This document shows positions 8,299 through 19,384 of a DNA stretch of 39,242 bases, piece by piece. Position 1 is the first letter of the stretch, and every line of letters begins with the position of its first letter. Source of the DNA: Rhodospirillaceae bacterium (lineage in GTDB: Bacteria; Pseudomonadota; Alphaproteobacteria; CACIAM-22H2); the NCBI GenBank assembly GCA_022843945.1, contig JALHMR010000043.1, positions 1-39,242 on the forward strand, given 5' to 3'. Made by a program: the position numbers and the translations under genes. The notes beneath the pieces are model-generated. The model saw only the letters and a list, made by a program, of their open reading frames with translations. It made no database searches and was not told the origin of the DNA.

Positions 8299-10395
8299 TC
8301 AGTCCGCAGCGTTGGACACGCCGGCCACGACGCGCGCGGCGGGCAGGCGCGCCGTAACCGTGGTGCCGACATTCTCCTCGCTCTCGATCTCGATGGTGCC
8401 GCCGTGCATCTCGACCAGCGCCTTGCAGATCCACAGGCCCAGGCCCGTGCCCTCGAAGCGCCGGCTGACGGTGGGGTCGGCCTGCTGGAAGGGAGCGAAA
8501 ATGCGCAGCCGCGTCTCGTTGCTGATGCCGATGCCGGTATCGGCGACGGCCAGCGCATAGGAGCCGTCGCCATCGACCCTAGTGTGGACGGTGACGCGGC
8601 CGCCGGCCCGGTTGAACTTCACGGCGTTGGTCAGCAGGTTGAGCGCGATCTGCTTGAAGGCGCGCTGATCGGCGTGGATCGTCAGGCCCGCCACGCTGTG
8701 AATGCTCTCCACCGTGAGCTGCTTCTCCTGGGCGCGCACCTCGATGAGGGCGACACAGCCGGCCAGGGTCTCGGCGGGCTCGAAGACCTCCTCGTGCAGG
8801 TCGTAGCGCCCGGCCTCGACCTTGGACACGTCGAGGATGTCGTTGATCAGCTCGAGCAGGTGCGTGCCCGAGGAATGGATGTTCTCGAGGTATTCGCGCT
8901 GCTTGCCTTCGAGCGGCCCGAAATGGCCGGAGTTCAGCAGGTCCGAGAAGCCGATGATGGCGTTGAGCGGCGTACGCAGCTCGTGGCTCATGCTGGCGAG
9001 GAATTCCGACTTGGCGCGGTTGGCGCTCTCGGCCTCGGCCTTGGCGGCCAGCAGCTCGACCTCGCGCTCCTTGAGGGCCGTGATGTCGGTGCGCACGCTG
9101 ACGATGCCGCCCTCGCGCGTGCGGCGCTCGCGCATGCGGATCCAGCGGCCCGACGACAGGCGCTGCTCGAACGGCTCGCCGGTGGGATTGCGGTGATGGG
9201 CGACGCGCTCGCCGACATAGGCCTCCTCGCGGCCCATGGCCTGGGCGATGCGGCCGAGGGACACCCGGCGCTCGACGAATTGCTGGAAGCTGACGCCGGG
9301 GGTGAGCATCTCGCCCATCTCGGGATCCATCTGGCCGACCGCGTCGTTGCGCATGACCAGTCTGTCCTCGGCATCCCACAGGATGAAGCCGTCGGCCAGG
9401 CTGTCGACGGCATCGCGCAGCCGTTCCTCGGCGCGCTTGCGGTCGTTGATGTCGGTGAGGATGCCGGCCATGCGCACCGGACGCCCCTCGGCGTCGCAGA
9501 TCGCCTGGCCGCGGATATGGAACCAGCGATAGCCGCGGTCGCGGGTCAGCAGCCGGTGCTCGACGTTGTAGGGCTGCGACGGGTTGCGCAGATGGCCGCG
9601 CAGCAGGTCGAGGCAGCGATGCCAGTCCTCGGGATTGACCAGCCACTTGATCGAGCCGGCGGTGAGCTCGTCGAACTCCTTGTCGCCGTAGCCGAGCAGC
9701 TCCTTGAAACGCGGCGAGTAGTAGACCGAGTTGGCAACCAGGTCCCAGTCCCAGATGCCGGCTTGGCGGACGGCGATGTCGTAGCGCTCGTTGATCCGCC
9801 GCAACTCGTCGGCGGCGCGCTGACGGGTGGTGACGTCAGTGCCGGTGCCGCGATAGCCCTGGAAGCGCCCCCGCTTGTCGAAGACCGGCCGGCCGCTGAC
9901 CGAGACGTAGCGCGGCGTGCCGTCGTCGGCGGCGACGCTGTAGACGAAATTGCGGAACGGCTCGTGGCGCTCGAGCAGCGTGTAATGCGCCGCCCATTTC
10001 TCGGCTTCGGTGCTGGCGTCTAGCGCCAGCTCGCGCCGCGTCTTGCCGACGCGCGTCCGAATGTCGATGCCGACCGGACGGCGGCGCTGCGAGAGGAAGG
10101 TGAAGCGGTGCTCGACATCCGTTTCCCAGTACCAGTCCGACGCCGTCGCCGCGTAGTCGCGCAGCCGCTCGTCGATCCGGGCACGGCGGATCTGCTCGCG
10201 GCGCAATGCCACGGCAAGGACGGCCGCGCCAATCAGCGCGGCGATCGCCAGCCAGGCGAACAATTCGGCAAACAGCGGGCTGGTGGGCCTGACAGCGACT
10301 TCAAAGGCATAGGCGTGCGCCGAGGCCACGACGGCACTGGCCGCCGCACCCGCCGCGCTCACCAACCGCGCGCACCTGCTCCGACGACGCAGCAC
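8299..10395 (-). CDS. Membrane-anchored multi-PAS sensor histidine kinase
   Basis: The 698-residue protein has two hydrophobic segments (about 11-30 and 45-64) with a short loop between them, then three sensor modules: PAS at about 75-190 (ends GYRGTGTDVTTRQRA), PAS/PAC at 203-322 (ILTDINDRKRAEE), and a PAS-like module at 325-445 (SLADGFILWDAEDRLVMRN). HisKA has MSHELRTPLNAIIGF with His471, followed by the ATPase domain with NLLTNAVKFN, DTGIGIS and EGTGLGLWICKAL. The HisKA text FGPLEGKQREYLENIHSSGTHLLELINDILDVS (broken here only by description) is close to PleC/DivJ-type cores. Start is GTG at 10395 with GGGGGAAG just upstream. A TATACT hexamer is visible in the 158-base gap upstream, but I see no good -35. 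No partner regulator is adjacent. Confidence 0.9.
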   Translation of the reverse strand: MLRRRSRCARLVSAAGAAASAVVASAHAYAFEVAVRPTSPLFAELFAWLAIAALIGAAVLAVALRREQIRRARIDERLRDYAATASDWYWETDVEHRFTFLSQRRRPVGIDIRTRVGKTRRELALDASTEAEKWAAHYTLLERHEPFRNFVYSVAADDGTPRYVSVSGRPVFDKRGRFQGYRGTGTDVTTRQRAADELRRINERYDIAVRQAGIWDWDLVANSVYYSPRFKELLGYGDKEFDELTAGSIKWLVNPEDWHRCLDLLRGHLRNPSQPYNVEHRLLTRDRGYRWFHIRGQAICDAEGRPVRMAGILTDINDRKRAEERLRDAVDSLADGFILWDAEDRLVMRNDAVGQMDPEMGEMLTPGVSFQQFVERRVSLGRIAQAMGREEAYVGERVAHHRNPTGEPFEQRLSSGRWIRMRERRTREGGIVSVRTDITALKEREVELLAAKAEAESANRAKSEFLASMSHELRTPLNAIIGFSDLLNSGHFGPLEGKQREYLENIHSSGTHLLELINDILDVSKVEAGRYDLHEEVFEPAETLAGCVALIEVRAQEKQLTVESIHSVAGLTIHADQRAFKQIALNLLTNAVKFNRAGGRVTVHTRVDGDGSYALAVADTGIGISNETRLRIFAPFQQADPTVSRRFEGTGLGLWICKALVEMHGGTIEIESEENVGTTVTARLPAARVVAGVSNAAD

Positions 10396-10553
10396 GCTTC
10401 CCCCGCGCCTACGAGCCCTCTCCTCAATCCGGTGCGGTTGATCGCCGGAAAACGACTAATTTCCGCTAATTTTATCCGAATCTCAGCGGCTTACAGCATA
10501 GAGTATAGCAAACGCGGCCCGCCGACGCACCCCAACCAAAGCGCATCAGGCAT

Positions 10554-11111
10554 TTAGTTACGATCGGCGTTGCTGCCCAAGAGGGGAGCCCACCACTGAC
10601 GGGCAAAGGAAACACTGTCGCCCAGTGCCTCGGCCAGCAGCGAGAACTGGGTCGGAAAGGGCACGGCGATATCGGCTTCGACCTGACTGCCTTCAAAGAT
10701 CAGGTCGCCTTCGAATTTACGGGCGATGGCCTGCATCCGGCGATTGTCGGTCAGGCAGATCATGTAGAGCGATTTCAGCCCCCGATTGCGCGCATGGATG
10801 ACCGCTAGACGCAGAAGCTCGGTACCGATCCCCCGATCCTGCCAGGCTTCTTCGACGGTGACCGCCAGCTCGGCACGCCAGCCGAAGCCCGGATCGAGCC
10901 AGCGCAGCTCGGCCACGCCGCGCAGGCGCCCGCCCTCGAAGCAGCCGATCAACCAGCCGGTGCGCCAGTCGAAGCGCCGGACATGCTCGATCAGCGCCGC
11001 GGCCGACACGCCGCCCGAGAATCGTGAAATGCGGTCATCCGGCGACAGCCGCCCAAGATGGTCGTGAAACAGTGGCGCTTCGGTGGGCAGGAGTTTGCGA
11101 TAGACGCGCAT
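10554..11111 (-). CDS. GNAT family N-acetyltransferase
   Basis: The 185-residue protein has the GNAT core: the beta4 region LAVTVEEAWQDRGIGTELL carries the acetyl-CoA pyrophosphate-binding Q-x-x-G-x-G (Gln91 to Gly96), followed by AVIHARNRGLKSLYMICLTDNRRMQAIARKFEG, the usual beta5 and helix pattern with NxxM. The N-terminal part, PTEAPLFHDHLGRLSPDDRISRF, resembles the acetyltransferase domain that accompanies some acyl-CoA synthetase-like protein acetylases, but here it is free-standing. The acceptor is unknown. The start at 11111 follows GAGGTCGGTC; the longer frame to 11264 lacks support. It is divergent from the receiver-kinase gene at 11325, with a gap of 213 bases. Confidence 0.85.
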   Translation of the reverse strand: MRVYRKLLPTEAPLFHDHLGRLSPDDRISRFSGGVSAAALIEHVRRFDWRTGWLIGCFEGGRLRGVAELRWLDPGFGWRAELAVTVEEAWQDRGIGTELLRLAVIHARNRGLKSLYMICLTDNRRMQAIARKFEGDLIFEGSQVEADIAVPFPTQFSLLAEALGDSVSFARQWWAPLLGSNADRN

Positions 11112-11324
11112 GACCGACCTCGGTGTCCAGTGGCGGCGCGTTTTCGCTCCCTCGAACTGTGGCGACTCGTCGACCTTGTCGCACTGCAGAAAACATGGGG
11201 AGCGGACCGGGAAACCGCAACCCTGCCCGGCGCATGGCTGCCCTGTCCGGAACAGTCTTAACACCGCGTTTACGAGGCGCTTGTAGAGTTAACCCTGTCT
11301 CACGCACGGCATCGAAAAACCCCC

Positions 11325-12623
11325 GTGAAGCCTTCGCCCGTCCCGCCGGGTCCCACGGATTCCGGCCTGCAGCCGCCCGATATCCGACCCCAGGATGTGC
11401 GCATCCTGGTGGTCGATTATCATGCGTTCACGCTGCACATCGTCGAGAGCCTGCTGGTCAAGGACGGCTACGCGGCGGTGCGCGGCACGTCGACTCTCGA
11501 TGAGGCGCCCCGCCTGTTCAGGGAGATGCAGCCCGATATCGTGCTCATCGACCTGACGCCGCCGAAGCTCGACGGGTTTGCCGTCTTCGACCGCCTCAAG
11601 GCGGTGGCCGGCGGACGGCACTTCGCCACCATCTTCCTGTCGGCCGCCGAGGACCGGGCGATACGCGCCGAGGCCTATACCCGCGGCGCCTCGGAATTCG
11701 TGCTCAAGCCGATCGACGAGACCGAGATGCGCCTGCGCGTGCGCAACCAGGCGCGCGCCGTCGCCTTCGAGCGCGTCCTGCGCCAGCAGAACGAGCGCCT
11801 GGCCCAGACCGTGGCCGAGCGCACGGCGCGGCTGCAGCAGGCGATCGACGTGCTCAAGCGCGCCGAGGCGCAGATGAGCGAGAGCCTGCGCGCCAGCGAG
11901 GCGCAAGGGCGCGAGCGCATGGCCTTCCTCGCCAGCATCAATCACGAGCTGCGCACCCCCCTCAACGCCATTCTCGGATTCGCCGATCTGCTGAAGGACG
12001 AGAAGTTCGGGCCGCTCGGGGGCGAGCGCTACCGCGAAGCCGCCGTCTTCATCCGCGACGGCGCCGGCCATATGCTGCGCCTGGTCAACGACCTGCTCAA
12101 CCTCGCCTCGACCGAAGCGGGCGACTTCCGCCTGACCATGGCCCCGGTCGACGTGACGGCGACGGTGCGCGACAGCGTGGCCCTGCTGGCCGAGGATGCC
12201 CGGCGCGCCGGCGTCGATCTGGCCGTCGACATCCTGCCCGGCCTGCCGCTGATCGAGACCGACGAGACGCGCCTCAAGCAGATCATCATCAACCTGGCCT
12301 CGAACGCCATCAAGTTCACGCCGTCGGGCGGCCGGGTCACGGTCAAGGTCCGGACGGAAGGCGAGAAGGACCTGCTCATCCTCGCCATCTCGGATACCGG
12401 TGTCGGCATCTCGACCGAGCAGATGCTCGACGTGATGAAGCCGTTCGGCCGCGTGCGTCAGATGAAGGCGCCGGCCGCGATGGCTGGCAAGCAGGGAACT
12501 GGCCTGGGCCTGCCGATCACCAAGCGCCTCACCGAGCTGCTCGGCGGCAAGCTGGAGATCGTCAGTCGCGAGGGCGTGGGCACGCTGATCACGGTGCGCC
12601 TGCCGCTGAACCGCGCGCCCTAG
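11325..12623 (+). CDS. Receiver-histidine kinase (REC-HisKA-HATPase) with atypical receiver pocket
   Basis: The protein has 432 residues and no membrane segment. A receiver domain (about 25-140) comes first: VRILVVDYHAF, phospho-acceptor Asp76 in VLIDLTPPKLDGF, Ser106 at the usual Thr/Ser switch site and Lys128 in FVLKPID. The acidic pair normally found at the first strand is D-Y here (Asp31, Tyr32), so one metal-binding acid is missing. A coiled-coil linker (about 145-195, QQNERLAQTVAERTARLQQ) leads to HisKA with INHELRTPLNAI (His207) and an ATPase domain with NLASNAIKFTPSGG, DTGVGIS and GTGLGLPITKRL. It fits the class of kinases gated by their own receiver. Start is GTG at 11325. It is the only plus-strand gene in this part and converges on the ABC operon 25 bases downstream. 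Confidence 0.88.
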   Translation: MKPSPVPPGPTDSGLQPPDIRPQDVRILVVDYHAFTLHIVESLLVKDGYAAVRGTSTLDEAPRLFREMQPDIVLIDLTPPKLDGFAVFDRLKAVAGGRHFATIFLSAAEDRAIRAEAYTRGASEFVLKPIDETEMRLRVRNQARAVAFERVLRQQNERLAQTVAERTARLQQAIDVLKRAEAQMSESLRASEAQGRERMAFLASINHELRTPLNAILGFADLLKDEKFGPLGGERYREAAVFIRDGAGHMLRLVNDLLNLASTEAGDFRLTMAPVDVTATVRDSVALLAEDARRAGVDLAVDILPGLPLIETDETRLKQIIINLASNAIKFTPSGGRVTVKVRTEGEKDLLILAISDTGVGISTEQMLDVMKPFGRVRQMKAPAAMAGKQGTGLGLPITKRLTELLGGKLEIVSREGVGTLITVRLPLNRAP

Positions 12624-12632
12624 CCGGCGCGC

Positions 12633-12644
12633 GAGCCCGGGCTC
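12633..12644. other. Perfect 12-bp palindrome between convergent genes
   Basis: GAGCCCGGGCTC lies in the 25-base space between the stop codons of the receiver-kinase (plus) and the ABC permease (minus). Its place suggests a shared 3' hairpin, but the arms leave almost no loop and neither side has a T run, so terminator function is weakly supported. Confidence 0.3.
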
Positions 12645-12648
12645 CCTC

Positions 12649-13545
12649 CTAGACCTTGAACTTGGGATCCAGCCAGTCGCGCAGGGAATCGCCGAACAGG
12701 CTGAAGGCGAAGACCGCGAGGCTGATGGCGATGCCCGGGAACAGGGCCATCCACGGCGCCTCGCGGAAGAAGTCCGTCGCGTTGCCCGACAGCATGAGAC
12801 CCCAGGCCGGTGTCGGCTCGGCAACGCCGAGGCCGAGGAAGGACAGCGACGCCTCGAGCAGGATCGCCTGGGCGATATAGGCCGTCAGCATGATCAGGTA
12901 GGGCGCCATCAAGTTCGGCAGCATGTGCCGGCAGATGATGCGCAGGTGCGAGTAGCCCGCCGTACGCGCGGCGTCGATATAGGGCATGGCGCGCACCGAC
13001 AGGGCGGCGGAGCGCACGATGCGCGTCACGTTCGGCACGATCGGAATGGCTATCGCGAAGATCAGGTTGATATCGATGCCCAAGACCTGCCACTTGCCGA
13101 GCACGGCAACGACGACCAGGGCCAGGACGATGATCGGGAACGACAGCATGATGTCGACGAAGCGCTGGATGACCATGTCGACACGGCCGCCGAAATAGGC
13201 GCAGGTCGCGCCGAGCAGCGCGCCGAGGCTGGAGCCGATGAACGACGACGCGAAGCCGATGATCAGCGCCGTGCGGGCGCCGTAGATGATGCGTGAAAAC
13301 GTGTCACGGCCAAAAGCATCGGTGCCGGTCCAATGCTCCCAGGACGGCGGCGCCAGGATACCGCCGAAATCGATATCGAGCGGATCGTGAGGCGCCACTC
13401 TTTCGGCGAACACGCCGGCGAACATCATTACCACGATGACGACGAAGCTCGCCGCGCCCATCGGCTGCTGACGCATGAACTCGAGAATCTGCGAGCGCGG
13501 GCGGCGCGCCGGTTCGGCTTTTTCGGTGGTGGCGATTGTGGTCAT
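12649..13545 (-). CDS. ABC importer permease, DppC/GsiD type
   Basis: The 298-residue inner-membrane protein has an N-terminal cytoplasmic arm and about six membrane segments. It carries the OppC-type entry (PHDPLDIDFGGILAPPS, HWTGTDAFGRDTFSRIIYGAR) and the cytoplasmic EAA loop DAARTAGYSHLRIICRHMLPN that docks on the ATPase. It ends FGDSLRDWLDPKFKV, the usual end of this family. It is the last gene of the four-gene operon and begins 11 bases after the stop of the first permease. Spacing and family pairing make it the heterodimer partner of that permease. A Shine-Dalgarno sequence is weak, so translational coupling to the upstream gene is likely (inference). Confidence 0.93.
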   Translation of the reverse strand: MTTIATTEKAEPARRPRSQILEFMRQQPMGAASFVVIVVMMFAGVFAERVAPHDPLDIDFGGILAPPSWEHWTGTDAFGRDTFSRIIYGARTALIIGFASSFIGSSLGALLGATCAYFGGRVDMVIQRFVDIMLSFPIIVLALVVVAVLGKWQVLGIDINLIFAIAIPIVPNVTRIVRSAALSVRAMPYIDAARTAGYSHLRIICRHMLPNLMAPYLIMLTAYIAQAILLEASLSFLGLGVAEPTPAWGLMLSGNATDFFREAPWMALFPGIAISLAVFAFSLFGDSLRDWLDPKFKV

Positions 13546-13556
13546 GATGGCCGGGC

Positions 13557-14510
<954 letters not shown>

Positions 14511-14520
14511 GGGAGAAACC

Positions 14521-14553
14521 GGAAGCGGCCCGGCGTGGCGCCGGACCGCTTCC
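14521..14553 (-). promoter_or_regulatory. Strong intercistronic stem-loop before the DppB-type permease
   Basis: GGAAGCGG (14521-14528) pairs perfectly with CCGCTTCC (14546-14553). Inside, CCGGC (14530-14534) pairs with GCCGG (14540-14544), separated by a single mismatch, with a 5-base loop. It begins 8 bases after the binding-protein stop codon and ends 10 bases before the permease ATG, filling the whole intercistronic gap. Only three T residues follow in the minus-strand sense, so it is more likely an mRNA-stabilising or translation-limiting hairpin than a full terminator. Confidence 0.75.
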
Positions 14554-14561
14554 TGGGCGAC

Positions 14562-16142
14562 TTACTGGTTGAGCCAGACCTGGGCCAGATCCTGGCCCAG
14601 GTTGTGACTCGGCGACATCTCCCACCCCATGACCGTCTTGTGCGTGGCGACGATGCGATGCCACCACAGGATCGGCACCTGGTAGGACTGATCGAACAGC
14701 CGCTTCTCGAAGGCCTGGATCAGCACGATCCGCTTCTTCGGGTCGGTCTCCCGCATGTGCCGGTCGTAGAGCGAGTCGAGCTCGGCATCGACCGAACGCG
14801 ACTTGTTCTCCGACGACTTGCCCAGCGACAGGTACTTGCTTAGGCCGAGACTCGAATCGTCCATGAACAGGTTCGAGAAATCGACCGCCACCTCGAAATT
14901 GCCGCTGTTCAGGCCGGCAAGATAGGGTGCCGTCTCAAACTGCTTGTTCTCCGCCGTCACGCCGATCCGGCGCCACTGGTCGACCAGATAGATGCCCGCG
15001 GGCGTATACGGCTGCGGGATCGTGCGGTTATGAAGCGTGAACTTGAGGTCCGGCACCCCGGCCTCACGCAGCAGCCTCTTGGCCTCCTCGCGCGACGCGT
15101 TGATGTCCTTGGAGAAGCCGGGCAGCTTGACGAGCTCGGCTTCCGGTGTCGCGGATGGCGAGCCGGGACGGATCACGCCGCCGACCGCGCGCAAGGTCGA
15201 GTTTTTCGAAAGGCCCGCGCTGCCGCCCCAGCGGTCGATGGCCAGGCTAAGCGCCTTGCGCACCCGCACGTCGTCGAACGGCTTCTTTTCGGTGTTGAAG
15301 GTGAGGAGCAGGTTGAGCGTCCAGCTCGACTCCTCGATACGCAGCTTGTCGCCCATGGCCTGGACGAGGCTGTCGCGCTCTGGCGGGGAAACACTGCGGA
15401 ACTCGGCCAGCACCTGGCCGCCCTGCAGCGCGGTGCGCATCGCCGCCGCCTGGAGCATGAACACGCCCTTCCATTCGTCGAGATGCGGCAGGCCCGGCTT
15501 GAAGTAGTTCGGGTTCTTCTTGCCGATGACGTGGCTGCCCTTGGCATGCTCGCTGAAGATGAACGGCCCGGTGCCGTTGATCTTGACCTTGGGCGAGTTG
15601 GGGTCGGCGGCAAGATCCTTGGCGGCGTAGATGCAGTTCCACGGGCTGGCGAAATGCTCGAGCATCGCCGCATTGATCGCCTTCATCTTGAAGACGACGG
15701 TCAGGGGATCCGGGGTCTCGATCGTCCCGATATCGGCGAATGTCGCCTTGCGGGTCGACACCACACCGTCCGGCGGATTGCGCAGCCGGTCGTAGGTTGC
15801 CTTGACGTCCGCCGAGGTCAGGGGCTGGCCGTCCGCGAACTTGACGTTCGGCGTGAGCTTGAACGTGAAGGTCATGAGGTCGGGAGACACGGTCCACGAC
15901 TGGGCGAGATCGCCTTTGACCGCCGGGTATTTCGGCAGATCGAACTGCAGCAGCGTCGAATAGAAGGGCGACGCGAAATGCAGCGTCGCGTAGGTGTCGC
16001 TGCCGTGGCAGTCGTAGTGCGGGGTCTCGGCGCTGATGGCGAACTGGAAACTCCCGCCCTTCTTCGGCGTCTGGGCGACCGCGTCGCCGGCAAACGCCAG
16101 CGTGGCGGTGAGCGCCAGCGCTATCGTGCTTTTCCGGATCAT
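14562..16142 (-). CDS. Periplasmic solute-binding protein, SBP_bac_5 (peptide/glutathione type)
   Basis: The 526-residue precursor starts MIRKSTIALALTATLAFAGDAVAQ, a Sec signal peptide with likely cleavage after AVA. The mature protein shows the family-5 pattern: GGSFQFAIS, LAQSWTVSPDLMTFTFKLTPNVKFADGQPLTSADVK (quoted in pieces in the family motif), INGTGPFIF, VRKALSLAIDR and a late QVPILWWH segment. It would capture peptides or related solutes in the periplasm for the permease pair. The ligand is not readable from sequence. The start at 16142 is fixed by the very strong GGAGGAGGAAACG just upstream; the longer frame to 16247 overlaps the preceding gene. It lies 35 bases after the fused ATPase gene. 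Confidence 0.92.
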   Translation of the reverse strand: MIRKSTIALALTATLAFAGDAVAQTPKKGGSFQFAISAETPHYDCHGSDTYATLHFASPFYSTLLQFDLPKYPAVKGDLAQSWTVSPDLMTFTFKLTPNVKFADGQPLTSADVKATYDRLRNPPDGVVSTRKATFADIGTIETPDPLTVVFKMKAINAAMLEHFASPWNCIYAAKDLAADPNSPKVKINGTGPFIFSEHAKGSHVIGKKNPNYFKPGLPHLDEWKGVFMLQAAAMRTALQGGQVLAEFRSVSPPERDSLVQAMGDKLRIEESSWTLNLLLTFNTEKKPFDDVRVRKALSLAIDRWGGSAGLSKNSTLRAVGGVIRPGSPSATPEAELVKLPGFSKDINASREEAKRLLREAGVPDLKFTLHNRTIPQPYTPAGIYLVDQWRRIGVTAENKQFETAPYLAGLNSGNFEVAVDFSNLFMDDSSLGLSKYLSLGKSSENKSRSVDAELDSLYDRHMRETDPKKRIVLIQAFEKRLFDQSYQVPILWWHRIVATHKTVMGWEMSPSHNLGQDLAQVWLNQ

Positions 16143-16177
16143 CGTTTCCTCCTCCTCCGTCGTTTCTCTCTTCGCTC

Positions 16178-18241
<2,064 letters not shown>

Positions 18242-18253
18242 TGATTAATAAAT

Positions 18254-18283
18254 CACCGTCCCGCGCGACGCGCAGGGGCGGTG
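18254..18283 (-). promoter_or_regulatory. Possible leader hairpin upstream of the fused ATPase gene
   Basis: CACCG (18254-18258) and CGGTG (18279-18283) can close a GC-rich hairpin (inner CCC/GGG pairing). On the minus strand it is preceded by a purine-rich GGGAGGGAGGA and followed within about 12 bases by the GTG start. A good ribosome binding site therefore sits too far upstream unless the hairpin brings it near. This is suggestive only. Confidence 0.35.
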
Positions 18284-18514
18284 AATCCTCCCTCCCTGTT
18301 TTTCTTAGCTCGACCCTAACACAGGGGTTTTCGATGCTGAAAGCGCCAATTTTCGCGGCTATTCCACGCGCTTAGCCCGATCTTGCGCCGCGCAGGGTGT
18401 CGCACGCCGTCGAGGTTCCCTGTCGGTTTGTCGCTTCAGCCCATTTCCGGTACGGCAGCAATGCGCGGCCTGCGTGGCGACCGGCGAAGGCTAGCTTTAT
18501 GCTGCGGCCTCTTC

Positions 18515-19384
18515 ATGCGGCCGCTCGATCTCCTCCTTGCCATTACCGTGATGCTGATCTGGGGCATCAACTTCGTCGTGGCCAAGCTCGGCTTGGCGGA
18601 GCTGCCGGCGATCTTTCTCATGGCCATGCGCTTCGGCGCCGTCGCCCTGATCCTCCTGCCCTTCGTCAAGCTGCCGCGCGGTCGACTCAAGGGCATCGCG
18701 ATGCTCTCGTTTTCGCTGGGCACCGTTCATTACGCCTTCATGTTCACCGGCATGTCCCGGCTCGACGCCGGCACGACGGCGATCCTGACGCAGCTCCAGG
18801 TGCCGTTTTCCGCCGCCATCGCGGCGGTGATATACGGCGAACGCCTCGGCTGGGCGCGGACCGGCGGCATGGTGATCGCCTTCGCCGGCGTTGCCGTGAT
18901 GATGGGCGAGCCGCGTATCACGGCCGACCTCGTGGCGGTCGGCTTTGTCCTCTTTGCCACCCTGGTCTGGGCTCTCGCCAACATCCAGATCAAGGAGCTG
19001 GGACCGATCAACGGCTTCTCTCTCAACGCCTATCTCGGCCTGTTCGCGGCCCCGCAATTGCTGCTCGCCTCTTTCATCCTCGAATCCGATCACCGCGAGG
19101 CGCTGGCCCAGGCCGATTGGAGCGCCGTGCTGTTGGCGGTGTTCTATCTCGCGGTGGTGGTGCAGATTGTCTCCTATGCCATGTGGTATCGGTTGCTGCG
19201 CTTGTATCCCGTGAACCAGGTGATGCCGATCACGCTCCTCTGCCCGGTCATTGGCGTGCTTGCCGGCGTGGTGCTGCGCGGCGAAATCCTCACCCTGCCC
19301 GCCATCATCGGCAGTGCCGCGACGCTCGCTGGCGTGGCGATCATCATGCTGTGGCCGGCTCCCGCGCCACGACCGGCGCCATGA
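18515..19384 (+). CDS. EamA family exporter (drug/metabolite transporter superfamily)
   Basis: The 289-residue inner-membrane protein has about ten hydrophobic helices in two EamA repeats. Repeat one runs from LLLAITVMLIWGINFVVAKLG to about residue 135 (GMVIAFAGVAVMMG), and repeat two from FVLFATLVWALANIQIKELG to IIGSAATLAGVAIIML. Family members export amino acids and other small metabolites; the substrate here is unknown. The start at 18515 is chosen because the first membrane helix begins directly after MRPLDLLL; frames extending to 18383 look non-coding. The gene is divergent from the ABC operon and its stop overlaps the amidase start (ATGA at 19381-19384), so the two are translationally coupled. 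Confidence 0.88.
   Translation: MRPLDLLLAITVMLIWGINFVVAKLGLAELPAIFLMAMRFGAVALILLPFVKLPRGRLKGIAMLSFSLGTVHYAFMFTGMSRLDAGTTAILTQLQVPFSAAIAAVIYGERLGWARTGGMVIAFAGVAVMMGEPRITADLVAVGFVLFATLVWALANIQIKELGPINGFSLNAYLGLFAAPQLLLASFILESDHREALAQADWSAVLLAVFYLAVVVQIVSYAMWYRLLRLYPVNQVMPITLLCPVIGVLAGVVLRGEILTLPAIIGSAATLAGVAIIMLWPAPAPRPAP

Noticed and set aside
8053-10023. Long plus-strand frame (656 codons) opposite the membrane histidine kinase
   Set aside because: Shadow frame with no recognisable domain; it would also cross two genes on the other strand.
11289-12824. Minus-strand frame of 511 codons opposite the receiver-kinase
   Set aside because: The plus strand encodes all receiver and kinase motifs; the minus translation is low-complexity His/Arg/Ala/Asp.
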